Made by a program: the position numbers and the translations under genes
Origin: BQJD01 sp965652415
GTDB lineage: Bacteria; Pseudomonadota; Gammaproteobacteria; Arenicellales; CAJQKF01
Assembly (NCBI GenBank): GCA_965652415.1
Contig: CBFGVH010000004.1
Span: forward strand, 3,993-67,992
DNA length: 64,000 bases
Direction: 5' to 3'
The notes under the pieces: model-generated
What the model saw: the letters and a program-made list of their open reading frames with translations, nothing else
Database searches by the model: none
What the model was told of the DNA's origin: nothing
Shown here: positions 1-9,119 of the stretch, piece by piece
How positions within the stretch are numbered: position 1 is the stretch's first letter
How the letters are laid out: every line of letters starts with the position of its first letter

Positions 1-72
1 GTAATCGACCTGCCCTCGCACGACCCGCCGGATCGCGGTGTCGATCCCCGGAACTTTCACCACGAAGGACAT
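1..72 (-). CDS. Unidentified protein, N-terminal 24 residues only (cut by window edge)
   Basis: An ATG at 72-70 on the minus strand opens a frame that stays open to the left edge and encodes MSFVVKVPGIDTAIRRVVRG and a few more residues. No Shine-Dalgarno is obvious upstream and the fragment is too short to assign to a family. It would be divergent from the saccharopine dehydrogenase gene. It may be a real gene start or a chance open frame. Confidence 0.3.
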   Translation of the reverse strand, partial: MSFVVKVPGIDTAIRRVVRGQVDY

Positions 73-293
73 GTCATGACAGTTCGCTCAATTACCGGGA
101 CAACCGGATCGTGGTGCTCGGCCGCATCCCGAATTGAGCCGCCCCTCGAAACGCAGATCGAAAATGCACCCGCCCGGCGTTGCGCCTACAATACCCGCGA
201 GCGAAACACTGGCGGCGGCGCGGTAGTGCGCGACGTCGTGAGAACGTCCCGGCGCCTGCACGGCGCCGGATCGACCCCTCAAGGAATGGCGAC

Positions 294-1373
294 ATGACCA
301 TCACGCTGTGGCTGCGAGCGGAAACCAGGGCCGACGAACGCCGCACACCGCTTACCCCGTCCGATGCCGCCCGCCTGGTCGAGGACGGCTTCTCGATCAT
401 GGTCGAGGAATCGGCGGAGCGTGTGTTCACCGACGCCGCCTATGCCGCCGCCGGCTGCCGGCTGGTGCCGCCCGGCAGCTGGACGGACGCCCCCGACGAC
501 GCCTTCATCCTCGGGATCAAGGAGCTGCCCGCCGAGCCCGGTGCCCTTCGCCATCGCCACGTCTACTTCGCCCATGCGTACAAGGAGCAGAGCGGGTGGC
601 GCGACCTGCTGGGACGGTTCGTTGCCGGCGGCGGAAAGCTTCTCGACCTGGAATACCTCACCGACGCCTCCGGGGCGCGCGTGGCGGCATTCGGGTACTG
701 GGCCGGCTTCGCCGGCGCCGCGCTCGGCGTGCGCCTGTGGGCGGGACGCCAACGCGAGGGAGGCGAGTTCAGGATGTCCGCCCAAAGGCCTGCCGCGGAC
801 CAGAACGAACTGGTGTCGGCGATCCGCACACGGCTCGACCTGATACCCGAAGGCCGCGCCCGGCAGCCGAAGTCGATCATCGTCGGCGCCCTCGGTCGCT
901 CGGGCCGCGGCGCCTCGGCCCTGTTCGATGCGCTCGGCATGGAGGTCACCGGCTGGGACATGGCCGAAACCGCCGGCGGTGGCCCGTTTCCCGAACTCGT
1001 CGACTACGACCTGCTCGTCAACACCGTGCTGCTCGGCGCGCCGGTTCCGCCATTTTTGACCCGCGCCGAAATCGCGCGCAAGGACCGGCGCCTGGCCGTC
1101 ATCACCGACGTCAGTTGCGACCCCTCGAGCGCCGCGAACCCGCTGCCGATCTACGACCACGTGACCACGTTCGCCGAACCCGCCGTGCGCGTCATCGAAG
1201 GCCACAACCCGCTCGACATCATCGCCGTTGACAATCTGCCCTCGCTGCTGCCGCGCGAGAGCAGCATCGATTTCAGCAACCAGCTGCTGCAGCACCTGGC
1301 CGACCTGCGCGAAGGCTCCGACGTGTGGCGGCGCGCGGCCGACGCGTTCACCGCACATTGCGCGCGGCTGTAG
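294..1373 (+). CDS. Saccharopine dehydrogenase (NAD+, L-lysine-forming), Lys1 type
   Basis: A 359-residue protein of the alanine dehydrogenase/PNT superfamily that matches fungal Lys1 in length and layout. Family members interconvert saccharopine with lysine plus 2-oxoglutarate using NAD(H). The N-terminal domain has the RTPLTPSDAARLVEDGF signature. The catalytic pair known from yeast Lys1 is present: a lysine in GIKELP and a histidine in FAHAYKEQ. A Rossmann segment (IIVGALGRSGRGA, about residues 200-212) follows. The ATG at 294 is chosen because AAGGA lies 8 nt upstream; the longer frame upstream is low-complexity read-through. A TACAAT at 187-192 could be its -10. Many bacteria make lysine by the diaminopimelate route, so this enzyme more likely serves lysine turnover or polyamine-type chemistry; no partner gene is in the window. 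Confidence 0.88.
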   Translation: MTITLWLRAETRADERRTPLTPSDAARLVEDGFSIMVEESAERVFTDAAYAAAGCRLVPPGSWTDAPDDAFILGIKELPAEPGALRHRHVYFAHAYKEQSGWRDLLGRFVAGGGKLLDLEYLTDASGARVAAFGYWAGFAGAALGVRLWAGRQREGGEFRMSAQRPAADQNELVSAIRTRLDLIPEGRARQPKSIIVGALGRSGRGASALFDALGMEVTGWDMAETAGGGPFPELVDYDLLVNTVLLGAPVPPFLTRAEIARKDRRLAVITDVSCDPSSAANPLPIYDHVTTFAEPAVRVIEGHNPLDIIAVDNLPSLLPRESSIDFSNQLLQHLADLREGSDVWRRAADAFTAHCARL

Positions 1374-1478
1374 CAATCGTCGAATCTTCCGTCGCCCCGA
1401 CGAAAGACGATTGCTGGGCGGCGGTCGCCAGATTGGTTATGCTTGGCACCGGGGCAGGACCTGACGGAACCAGTTGAC

Positions 1479-2039
1479 ATGCAAGACATCGACCAGCAGG
1501 CGCAGCATTACCGCCAGATCATCGCCGGTATCGGGGAAGACGTCGATCGCGACGGCCTTCGCGACACGCCGCTGCGCGCCGCCCGCGCGCTCGCGTACCT
1601 GACCCGCGGGTACGGCCAGAGCCTGGACGAGGTGGTCAACGGCGCCGTGTTCGACTCGAGCAACGACGAGATGGTGATCGTCAAGGACATCGAGGTGTAC
1701 TCCCTGTGCGAGCATCACCTGCTTCCCTTCATCGGCAAGTGCCACGTCGCCTACCTGCCGACCGGCAAGGTCATCGGCCTGTCGAAGGTGGCCCGCATCG
1801 TCGACATGTTCGCCAGCCGCCTGCAGATCCAGGAGAACCTGACCAGCCAGATCGCCGAGGCGGTCAACGAGATGACGCACCCGCGCGGTGTCGGCGTGGT
1901 GGTCGAGGCCAAGCACCTGTGCATGATGATGCGCGGCGTGCAGAAGCAGAACTCGGTGATGACGACGTCGATGATGATCGGAACCTTCCGCACCGACCAC
2001 CGCACCCGCTCGGAGTTCCTGGGCCTGGTATCCGGATAG
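1479..2039 (+). CDS. folE: GTP cyclohydrolase I
   Basis: A 186-residue GTP cyclohydrolase I. The family converts GTP to 7,8-dihydroneopterin triphosphate, the first step of folate and pterin synthesis. The zinc ligands are visible: Cys and His in SLCEHHLLPF and the second Cys in KHLCMMMRG. The conserved GKCHVAYLPTGKVIGLSK and QIQENLTSQIA segments are intact. ATG 1479 gives the usual family length; a TTG 12 codons upstream is open but adds a non-conserved stretch. The gene converges on the Crp/Fnr regulator with only 9 nt between stop codons. Supplying pterin precursor fits a neighbourhood that depends heavily on tetrahydrofolate, but folE is on the opposite strand to the C1 cluster, so co-regulation is only inferred. 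Confidence 0.95.
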   Translation: MQDIDQQAQHYRQIIAGIGEDVDRDGLRDTPLRAARALAYLTRGYGQSLDEVVNGAVFDSSNDEMVIVKDIEVYSLCEHHLLPFIGKCHVAYLPTGKVIGLSKVARIVDMFASRLQIQENLTSQIAEAVNEMTHPRGVGVVVEAKHLCMMMRGVQKQNSVMTTSMMIGTFRTDHRTRSEFLGLVSG

Positions 2040-2048
2040 AACAGACGC

Positions 2049-2699
2049 CTACCCGCGTTCGTCCACGATCCGCATCCGTCCTCCTTCGAGCACGATCACT
2101 CCCTCGGCGATCAATGCCCTGAGCACGCGACCGGTCCGCTCCCGAGAGGCGCCGACCATGTCGGCGATGAGCTGCTGCGTGAGCCCCTCGGCAACCACCC
2201 CCCCGTCCTGGGCCGGATCGGCGAAGCGCCTCAGCGTGCAGATGACGCGCCCGCGCACGTCGCCGCCGGCCATGCTTTGCACGCACCCGGTGAGGTTGCG
2301 GATCTTGTGCGCAAGGCCGTGAATGATGCACGCCGCCAACTGCGGATGGCGATCGATGCAGGCACGAAAGCGATCGCGCGGGATGACCAGGAGCCGGGTC
2401 CTGGCCGTGGTCATGACGGACGTTCCGCGCACGGCTCCGTCTATCAGGGCCACCTCGCCGAACCAGGCGCCGGTCGTCTCCACGCCGAAGATCGCCTCGC
2501 GCCCGCCTCGGGCGCTGGCGAACCGTTTCACCGCGCCGGCGAGGATGACGTAGAGCGCCTCGCCGGGCTCGCCCTCGGAAACCACCAGGGTATCCGGCGG
2601 CAGCACCCAGACGTAGCCCATGTCGATGATGCGCCGGATGGCGTCGTCGTCCAGCCCCGCGAACAGGGCGATGCTGTCGGCAAGTTCCCGCGTGTCCAT
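2049..2699 (-). CDS. Crp/Fnr-family transcriptional regulator
   Basis: A 216-residue regulator with an N-terminal cyclic-nucleotide-binding-type beta barrel (about residues 10-125, containing SEGEPGEALYVILAGAVKRF) and a C-terminal Crp-type helix-turn-helix (LTQQLIADMVGASRERTGRVLRALI, split here only for description, about residues 170-195). There is no N-terminal Fnr-type cysteine cluster, so oxygen sensing through an iron-sulfur cluster is unlikely. The ATG at 2699 follows AGGGAG at good spacing. It lies 63 nt downstream of the corrinoid activator on the same strand, so it could be the last gene of the C1 operon and its regulator; that role is inference from position. The effector cannot be told from the sequence. 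Confidence 0.88.
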   Translation of the reverse strand: MDTRELADSIALFAGLDDDAIRRIIDMGYVWVLPPDTLVVSEGEPGEALYVILAGAVKRFASARGGREAIFGVETTGAWFGEVALIDGAVRGTSVMTTARTRLLVIPRDRFRACIDRHPQLAACIIHGLAHKIRNLTGCVQSMAGGDVRGRVICTLRRFADPAQDGGVVAEGLTQQLIADMVGASRERTGRVLRALIAEGVIVLEGGRMRIVDERG

Positions 2700-2762
2700 G
2701 CGCCGTGGCTCCCTGGGTCGCGATCCGCTGCGATTACTCCGGCGGTTCCCTCCGCCGCCGCG

Positions 2763-4823
2763 TCAACGCCTTCGTCGCCGGCGTCGTCCACCCGCGCCGC
2801 CTGCCGCCGAATCCGCGCGCGGCGCCGGCAGCGTCACCTCCTTGGCCAGCTCGGTGAAGACGATGGTCTTGTGCGGGAACGCCATGGCCTCGACGAAGTG
2901 CTGCTGGAACTTCGGTTCGACGGCCGTTTCGACCTTCTCGATCCGTCGCACCTCGGCCTCGATTTCGACTCGCGACTTGCGATCGACGAGGGCGATCGAG
3001 GCACCGGTGCCGGCCGCGTTGCCCGCCGAGGTGACGTGTTCCAGGCGACAGTCGGGAATCATGCCGAGCACCATCGCGTACTTGACGTCGATGTGTGCGC
3101 CGAAGGCGCCGGCCAGGCGAATGCGGTCGACGCGATCGATTCGCATCTTGTCCATCAGGAGCCGCGCCCCCGCGAACAAGGCCGCCTTTGCGAGCTGGAT
3201 GGCGCGCACGTCGTTCTGGGTCAGCGCCAGGCGCACGTTGCCGTCGTGGAGCAGGTAGGAGAAGGTCTTTCCAGCCGAAAACACGCGCGTACTGCGCGCC
3301 GCGTTGGCGCCGTCGATGATGCCGTCGGTCGTGATCACCCCGGCGAGAAACAGCTCCGCGATGAACTCGATGATGCCCGAGCCGCACACGCCGGTAATGC
3401 CCACGTGCGCGGATGCCTCGGCGAACCCCTCGTCGTCGGACCACAGGTCGCAGCCGATCACCTTGAATCGCGGCTCGAGTGTCACCGGGTCGATCCTCAC
3501 CCGCTCCACCGCGCCGGGCGCGGCGCGCTGGCCGCAACTGATCTGGGCTCCCTCGAAGGCGGGTCCGGTCGGGCTCGACGCGGCGAGCAGCTTCCTGCGG
3601 TTGCCGAGCACGATCTCGGCGTTGGTCCCCACGTCGACGACCAGCGTCAGTTCGTCGCGAAGGTACGGCGCCTCTGACAGCACCACGGCCGCCGTGTCGG
3701 CGCCGACGTGCCCAGCGATGCAGGGCAGCACGTAGACCATGGCGCGCGGATTGACGTCGAGACCGAGTTCCGCGGCGCTGGCGCGGACCGCCTCGTCGGT
3801 CGCCAGCGCGAACGGCGCGCCGCCGAGCTCCACCGGGTTGATGCCGAGAAACAGGTGATGCATGACGGGATTGCCCACCAGCACCAGTTCCAGAACGCTG
3901 GTCGAATCAACGCCCGCCTCCTCGCACGTTTCGCGGACGAGGTCGCAGACGGCCTCGCGAACCACGCGGGTCAGCTCGACTTCGCCTCCCGGGTTCATCA
4001 TCACGTACGACACCCGGCTCATGAGGTCCTCGCCGAAGCGGATCTGCGGATTCATCACGCCCGCCGAGGCCGCCGCCCTGCCGGTCGAAAGATCGATCAG
4101 GTGGGCGGCGATGGTGGTCGAGCCCACATCGACCGCGACGCCGTACACGCGGTCGTGATAGCCGGGCCACAGCGCCACCACGCGCCTGCCGTCCGCCACC
4201 GCGACGGTGACCGCGAAATTTCCGTCTCTCAGGATTTTCTGGAACCCCGGCAGGAGCGGCGCCGGGAACTCGAGGTCGGTCAGCGACCATTCGAACTCGA
4301 GCGCCTCGCGCAGCCGCCTCAGGTCTCCGGCCGGGTCGTGCATGTCGGGTTCGGGCACCTCGACGAAGAAGATCCGGATGGCGGGATCGACCTCGATGCT
4401 GTGCACCTCGACGCGCTTGCGCACCACCTGCTTGTGGACCTGGCTGTCGGGCGGCACGTCGATGACGACGTCGTCGAGCATCGACGCGGAACAGGCGAGC
4501 CTCCTGTCCCCGTGCCGGCCGAGGGTCTGGAAATAGGTGCGCTCGGTCTCGGTGACCGCCGACAGGTGATCGGCGCGCGAGTCGATGCCGTGCTTGGCGA
4601 AGCTGCCCTCGCTGAGCTTGACCTGGCAGCGCCCGCAGATGCCGCGGCCGCCGCACACGGAGTCGATATCGACGCCGAGCATGCGCGCGGCCTCGAGCAC
4701 GGTGGTGCCGCGGGCGAACGCGCCGCGCTTGCCCGACGGCGTGAACACGACACGCACCTGCGCGGCGGCTTCGGCCGCGAGGGCATCGTCGCTTTCGATG
4801 GCGGTGTTGATCCGGCTGGTCAA
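2763..4823 (-). CDS. Corrinoid activation protein, RACo-like ASKHA ATPase with 2Fe-2S domain
   Basis: A 686-residue protein of the reductive activator of corrinoid proteins family. Such proteins use ATP to return inactive Co(II) corrinoid to Co(I). The N-terminal ferredoxin domain carries CGGRGICGRC and a later Cys in RLACSAS, the pattern of a 2Fe-2S cluster. A linker is followed by ASKHA nucleotide-binding motifs: AVDVGSTTIAAHL (about residue 228), LVVDVGTNAEIVLG, and ITGVCGSGIIEF. The C-terminus ends in a seven-arginine run after a Gly/Ala-rich stretch, an odd low-complexity tail. The first in-frame start is TTG at 4823 with no clear Shine-Dalgarno; a GTG at 4757 would remove about 22 non-conserved residues. 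It lies 26 nt after the methyltransferase and presumably services the corrinoid protein at 8200-8913. Confidence 0.9.
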   Translation of the reverse strand: MTSRINTAIESDDALAAEAAAQVRVVFTPSGKRGAFARGTTVLEAARMLGVDIDSVCGGRGICGRCQVKLSEGSFAKHGIDSRADHLSAVTETERTYFQTLGRHGDRRLACSASMLDDVVIDVPPDSQVHKQVVRKRVEVHSIEVDPAIRIFFVEVPEPDMHDPAGDLRRLREALEFEWSLTDLEFPAPLLPGFQKILRDGNFAVTVAVADGRRVVALWPGYHDRVYGVAVDVGSTTIAAHLIDLSTGRAAASAGVMNPQIRFGEDLMSRVSYVMMNPGGEVELTRVVREAVCDLVRETCEEAGVDSTSVLELVLVGNPVMHHLFLGINPVELGGAPFALATDEAVRASAAELGLDVNPRAMVYVLPCIAGHVGADTAAVVLSEAPYLRDELTLVVDVGTNAEIVLGNRRKLLAASSPTGPAFEGAQISCGQRAAPGAVERVRIDPVTLEPRFKVIGCDLWSDDEGFAEASAHVGITGVCGSGIIEFIAELFLAGVITTDGIIDGANAARSTRVFSAGKTFSYLLHDGNVRLALTQNDVRAIQLAKAALFAGARLLMDKMRIDRVDRIRLAGAFGAHIDVKYAMVLGMIPDCRLEHVTSAGNAAGTGASIALVDRKSRVEIEAEVRRIEKVETAVEPKFQQHFVEAMAFPHKTIVFTELAKEVTLPAPRADSAAGGAGGRRRRRRR

Positions 4824-4849
4824 TTTATTTCGGCGGCAGTTGCGACAGA

Positions 4850-5758
4850 TTACGATCGGGCGCGGCGGCGGCGTCCGGCGCGCTTCTCCCTGGCCCCGCC
4901 CTGTCCTTCGGCGGCGGGCTCGCGATAGCGGCGAATCCAGCTTCGGCAGTCCGGATCGTGTCCCATCATGACGTCGGCGCCGAGGATGGCCTGTACCACC
5001 TCGGCATGCAGCGGGTTGGTGATGGCCGAGGTCATGCCAGCGCCAATGGCCATGGTCAGGAAGGCCGCGTTCATGCCGTTGCGATTGGGCAGGCCGAAGC
5101 TGACGTTGGATGCGCCGCAGGTCGTGTTGACCTTGAGCTCGTCACGCAGGCGGCGCACCAGCCGCAGCACCTGGACGCCGGCGGTGTTGATGGCGCCGAT
5201 GGGCATGACCAGCGGATCGACCACGATGTCCGACACCGGGATGCCGTGGTCGGCGGCGCGCTCGACGATCTTTTTCGCCACGGCGAAACGCACGTCCGGA
5301 TCCTCCGAGATCCCGGTCTCATCGTTGGAAATCGCCACCACGGCGGCGCCGTATTTCTTCACCAGCGGCAGCACCGACTCCAGCCTGTCGTCTTCGCCGG
5401 TCACCGAGTTCACCAGCGGCTTGCCCTTGTAGACCGCGAGACCCGCCTCGAGCGCCGCGACGATCGAGGAGTCGATCGACAGCGGCACGTCGGTCAGGGA
5501 CTGCACCAGCTGGACCGCTTCGGCCAGGATTCGCGGCTCGTCGGCAAGCGGAATGCCCGCGTTGACGTCGAGCACATGAGCGCCGGCCTCGACCTGCGCG
5601 ATGGCGTCCGCCTCGACGCGGCTGAAATCGCCCGCGGCCATCTCCTGGGCCAGCAGCTTCCTGCCGGTGGGATTGATGCGTTCGCCGATTAACACGAACG
5701 GTCGGTCGAACCCTATCACCACCTCGCGGCTGGCGGAGCTGATCACGGTATCGGTCAC
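4850..5758 (-). CDS. Methyltetrahydrofolate:corrinoid methyltransferase (pterin-binding TIM barrel)
   Basis: A 302-residue pterin-binding methyltransferase related to AcsE and the folate domain of MetH. It moves a methyl group between H4folate and a corrinoid protein. Family signatures are clear: LIGERINPTGRK near residue 23, the DVNAG motif near residue 64, PLSIDSS near 95, KPLVNSV and the NVSFGLPNR region. The last 20 or so residues are unusually arginine-rich, much like the tail of the next gene. The gene begins with a GTG whose TG overlaps the metF stop (GTGA), so the two are probably translationally coupled. Next to MetF, MetV, a corrinoid protein and Fhs, it most likely catalyses methyl-corrinoid to methyl-H4folate, or the reverse. 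Confidence 0.92.
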   Translation of the reverse strand: MTDTVISSASREVVIGFDRPFVLIGERINPTGRKLLAQEMAAGDFSRVEADAIAQVEAGAHVLDVNAGIPLADEPRILAEAVQLVQSLTDVPLSIDSSIVAALEAGLAVYKGKPLVNSVTGEDDRLESVLPLVKKYGAAVVAISNDETGISEDPDVRFAVAKKIVERAADHGIPVSDIVVDPLVMPIGAINTAGVQVLRLVRRLRDELKVNTTCGASNVSFGLPNRNGMNAAFLTMAIGAGMTSAITNPLHAEVVQAILGADVMMGHDPDCRSWIRRYREPAAEGQGGAREKRAGRRRRARS

Positions 5759-6771
5759 TGTGCAAGCCTCATGTCTGTGTTTGCGGGGCGGTTGGGAAAC
5801 CAGGGCACGCGACCCTCGAGGATCCCGGAAGCGTCCACGATCTCGGCAACCGACTCTTCCTGCCGGTAGGCCATGATGTGGATGCCGGCCACTCCCTTGA
5901 TTTCACGAATTCGCTGAATCAGTTCGATGCAGATCTTCTTGCCTTCGAGCCTGGGCTTTTCGGCCTTGAGCAGCCGCTCGATCACGTCGTCGGGAATATG
6001 CACGCCCGGCACGTGGTCGCGGATCCACGACGCGGCCCGCCCCGACGCCAGCGGCCCGACCCCGACCAGGATGAACACCTTCTCGTCCAGGCCCCGGTCG
6101 CACACCTGTTCCATGAACCGCTCAAGGCGCGGCACGTCGTAGCAGTACTGGGTCTGCACGAACTGCGCCCCCGCGGCCACTTTCTTCGCCAGCCGGTCGA
6201 CGCGAAAGTCGAGCGGCTCGGCGAACGGGTTCTCGGCGGCGCCGAGAAAAATCTTCGGCGAGAAGTCGAGTTTGCGCCCGCTCAGGAACTCGGACTCGTC
6301 GCGCATTCGCCGCGCCGTGGTCAGCAGCGACATGCAGTCGAAGTCGAACACCGGCTTGGCGCCCGGCTGGTCGCCGGCCTGCACGCCGTCCCCGGACAGG
6401 CACAGGATGTTCGCCACGCCCATCGCCGCCGCTCCGAGAATGTCTCCCTGGATGGCGATGCGGTTCCGGTCGCGGCAGGAGATCTGCATGATCGTCGAGT
6501 AGCCGACGCGCGTCAGAAGCGCGCACACGCCGACGCTCGACATGTGGCAGTTGGCGCCCGATCCGTCGGTCGCGTTGATCGCATCGACGTAGCCGTCGAA
6601 TATCCTCGCCCTCAGGTACACCTCTTCCGGGTCCGCGGAGTCCGGCGGGGCCAGTTCCGCCGTTACCGCGAACTTGCCCCCGCGCAGCACGCGCTCGAAC
6701 CGCCCCGGCGACACGTGCCCGGGAAGTATCGGCAGAGAATAACCCGGAACCGGCTCGTCTTCAAAGTACAT
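5755..6771 (-). CDS. metF: Methylenetetrahydrofolate reductase, catalytic subunit
   Basis: A 338-residue MTHFR of the TIM-barrel flavoprotein family, interconverting 5,10-methylene- and 5-methyl-H4folate. Visible signatures include FAVTAELAPP near the N-terminus, DAINATDGSGANCHMS, and ILCLSGDG (family NILxLxGD). The FVQTQYCYD segment matches the folate-binding F/Q region. The start is set at ATG 6771 because GGGGAG lies 7 nt upstream; nine further codons are open before it. It follows metV by 28 nt and overlaps the methyltransferase by 4 nt. The pairing with a separate MetV resembles acetogen MetVF enzymes rather than stand-alone E. coli MetF. Confidence 0.92.
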   Translation of the reverse strand: MYFEDEPVPGYSLPILPGHVSPGRFERVLRGGKFAVTAELAPPDSADPEEVYLRARIFDGYVDAINATDGSGANCHMSSVGVCALLTRVGYSTIMQISCRDRNRIAIQGDILGAAAMGVANILCLSGDGVQAGDQPGAKPVFDFDCMSLLTTARRMRDESEFLSGRKLDFSPKIFLGAAENPFAEPLDFRVDRLAKKVAAGAQFVQTQYCYDVPRLERFMEQVCDRGLDEKVFILVGVGPLASGRAASWIRDHVPGVHIPDDVIERLLKAEKPRLEGKKICIELIQRIREIKGVAGIHIMAYRQEESVAEIVDASGILEGRVPWFPNRPANTDMRLAQ

Positions 6772-6799
6772 GGCCGAACTCCCCGCCCGACGGGGCATT

Positions 6800-7267
6800 T
6801 CAGGATTGCTGGTAGAACTGCTCGTCGCGAAGACGCCGTACCTCGCGCAACCACGCAGAGGAGCCTTTCAGGGAACGGTCGACCACCACCTGAACGTCGA
6901 GAATGCGCTGTCCGTTGCGCATCCTGAGGCTCCCTTCGTAGGCCTCGACCCACACGCATCGCATATCGGGCTTCACCTCGCAGTTCCCGTTGGCGCGCAC
7001 GCCGCCGCACGGCCCGTTGCGAATCTCCTTGGGGCAGTTCATGGGGCAGGACATGCCGGTGGAGCTGAGCACGCAGCGGCCGCACATCCGGCAGTCGAAC
7101 AGGAATCCCTTGACCCGCTTCTCGATCGCGGTCACCGGCTTTTCGACACGGTCGTAGCCGATTTTCAACCACAACGGGTGCAGCGCGGCGAAGAACCGCT
7201 CGAAGTGCCGATAGAACCACTCCATCTGTCGTGCGTGGCGCACCGACCATCGTCTCACCGCGTACAT
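6800..7267 (-). CDS. metV: MTHFR accessory subunit (methylene-H4folate reductase C-terminal domain protein)
   Basis: A 155-residue cysteine-rich protein of the MTHFR_C / MetV family. About residues 59-98 hold CRMCGRC, SCPMNCPK, GPCGG and NCEVKPDMRC, a set of cysteines suited to zinc and/or Fe-S binding as in acetogen MetV. In the MetVF enzymes MetV forms a complex with MetF and is needed for electron transfer to the flavin. An amphipathic basic N-terminus precedes the cysteine region. The gene lies directly upstream of metF (28 nt) in the same operon. The symbol is given from family membership and position; biochemical equivalence is inferred. Confidence 0.82.
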   Translation of the reverse strand: MYAVRRWSVRHARQMEWFYRHFERFFAALHPLWLKIGYDRVEKPVTAIEKRVKGFLFDCRMCGRCVLSSTGMSCPMNCPKEIRNGPCGGVRANGNCEVKPDMRCVWVEAYEGSLRMRNGQRILDVQVVVDRSLKGSSAWLREVRRLRDEQFYQQS

Positions 7268-7279
7268 GGCAGCTCGCCG

Positions 7280-7588
7280 TCAGTCGTCAGCGGCGGGACG
7301 GCGGCCCTTGCCGCGAATCATCGCCGCCAGCATGTCGTCGTCGATGGATGCCTGAAGTACCTCGGCGCGCGCCCGGGCCGCGGCGTCGATGTCGCCCGAG
7401 ACTTCCTCGGTCTCGCGCCGCCATTCCTCGAGGTAGGCGTCGGTGCCGCCCTTGCCGGCGCGCATGGCGGCGCGGTCGATGGCTTCCTGGAAACGTTCGG
7501 GCAGCTGCACCTTGGCCGTGCGCCTGCCCTGCTTGACGATGACCTGGGCCGGGATGTCGCGCCAGTACACGGTGATGAGTTTCGCCAT
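7280..7588 (-). CDS. Small virulence-factor-domain protein of the corrinoid cluster, unknown function
   Basis: A 102-residue protein starting MAKLITVYWRDIPAQVIVK, matching a family named only as a virulence factor domain. No catalytic motif is visible: an N-terminal beta-rich segment (about 1-35) is followed by a charged helical region with many Arg and Glu. The start at ATG 7588 is preferred to a 40-codon upstream extension that overlaps the neighbouring gene and is low-complexity. It sits 7 nt after the DUF1638 gene and 12 nt before metV, so it is co-transcribed with the C1 genes. From memory, homologues tend to occur in similar methyl-corrinoid clusters; that is not tested here. A role in corrinoid or MTHFR complex assembly is possible but unproven. 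Confidence 0.75.
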   Translation of the reverse strand: MAKLITVYWRDIPAQVIVKQGRRTAKVQLPERFQEAIDRAAMRAGKGGTDAYLEEWRRETEEVSGDIDAAARARAEVLQASIDDDMLAAMIRGKGRRPAADD

Positions 7589-7595
7589 GGCGGCG

Positions 7596-8195
7596 TCAGA
7601 CGAGGGCTTCGAGAGCGGACTCGAACGCATCGAGCCCGGTCGGCACGCGCTCGTACTCGAGGCCGAGGAAGGCCGCGGCATCGGCGGCCTCGCGATCCAG
7701 TGCCGCATCGTCGCTCTGCGCCAGGTACACCAGTCGGCGGTAGTTGCCGAAAAGCATGTCCTTCAGTTCGGGGTGACGGTCGATGCCCATGCCCTTGACG
7801 ATCAGGCGGGTGAAATTGCGTGCGAGGTAGTCGGTCAGGTAGAAGGTGGCCGCGTCACGCTCGGCCAGTTCGGCGAATCGGCCGGCGCCGGCGAAGAACT
7901 CGTAACAGTGGGCGCCCGGGATGCGATCGACGCCGTGCCGGCGCGCCACCTCATCCAGCAAGCCCCCGCTGCCGCAGTCGGCGTAGCCGATCACGATGCG
8001 CTCGAAGCGGCCCTCGTTCTCCATGATCTTGCGCTCCACCGCCGGCGCGATGCGCTCGGGCCGGTTGTGCAGTTCGGCGGGCAGGCATTGGATCTCGACC
8101 GCCTGCCAATCGTTGAGGCGCCGGATGCGTACCAACTCGTTCGCCACGGCGCCGCAGGCGATCACGAGCACCTTGCCCGGGGCGTTGGAGGACAT
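7596..8195 (-). CDS. DUF1638 domain protein of the corrinoid cluster
   Basis: A 199-residue DUF1638 protein of unknown biochemical role. Recognisable family segments are VLVIACGAVANEL near the N-terminus, IQCLPAELHNRPERI, VIGYADCGSGGLLD around residues 75-88, and HCYEFFAG near residue 103. Conserved Cys and His residues in these loops could bind a metal or corrinoid, which is a guess. ATG 8195 is chosen over an upstream extension because the preceding codons overlap the corrinoid gene and are not conserved-looking. The gene starts 4 nt after the corrinoid protein stop codon, implying tight co-expression and a function tied to the corrinoid protein. Confidence 0.82.
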   Translation of the reverse strand: MSSNAPGKVLVIACGAVANELVRIRRLNDWQAVEIQCLPAELHNRPERIAPAVERKIMENEGRFERIVIGYADCGSGGLLDEVARRHGVDRIPGAHCYEFFAGAGRFAELAERDAATFYLTDYLARNFTRLIVKGMGIDRHPELKDMLFGNYRRLVYLAQSDDAALDREAADAAAFLGLEYERVPTGLDAFESALEALV

Positions 8196-8199
8196 CGTC

Positions 8200-8913
<714 letters not shown>

Positions 8914-9119
8914 GATTCACTCACTCGATACTGCTGGGGTCCGCTGCCGCCGGGGTACGCCTGGAAGGCGTCGGGCGGCCGTTCGGCTGGTCGCCTTCGG
9001 GCACCCATCGTACCCGATTCGCCGGCGATTTATGGGCCACGGAGACACCGGCTGCTGGCGCCGGCGCGACACCAGTTTATAGTAGAACGACAAACGCTAA
9101 AACCTCGCCCCGCACGCGG

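Noticed and set aside
2277..3677. 466-codon plus-strand frame opposite the regulator and RACo genes
   Set aside because: It is antisense to genes with clear domains, has low-complexity His/Arg/Ala-rich sequence, and no Shine-Dalgarno; a shadow frame of high-GC coding DNA.
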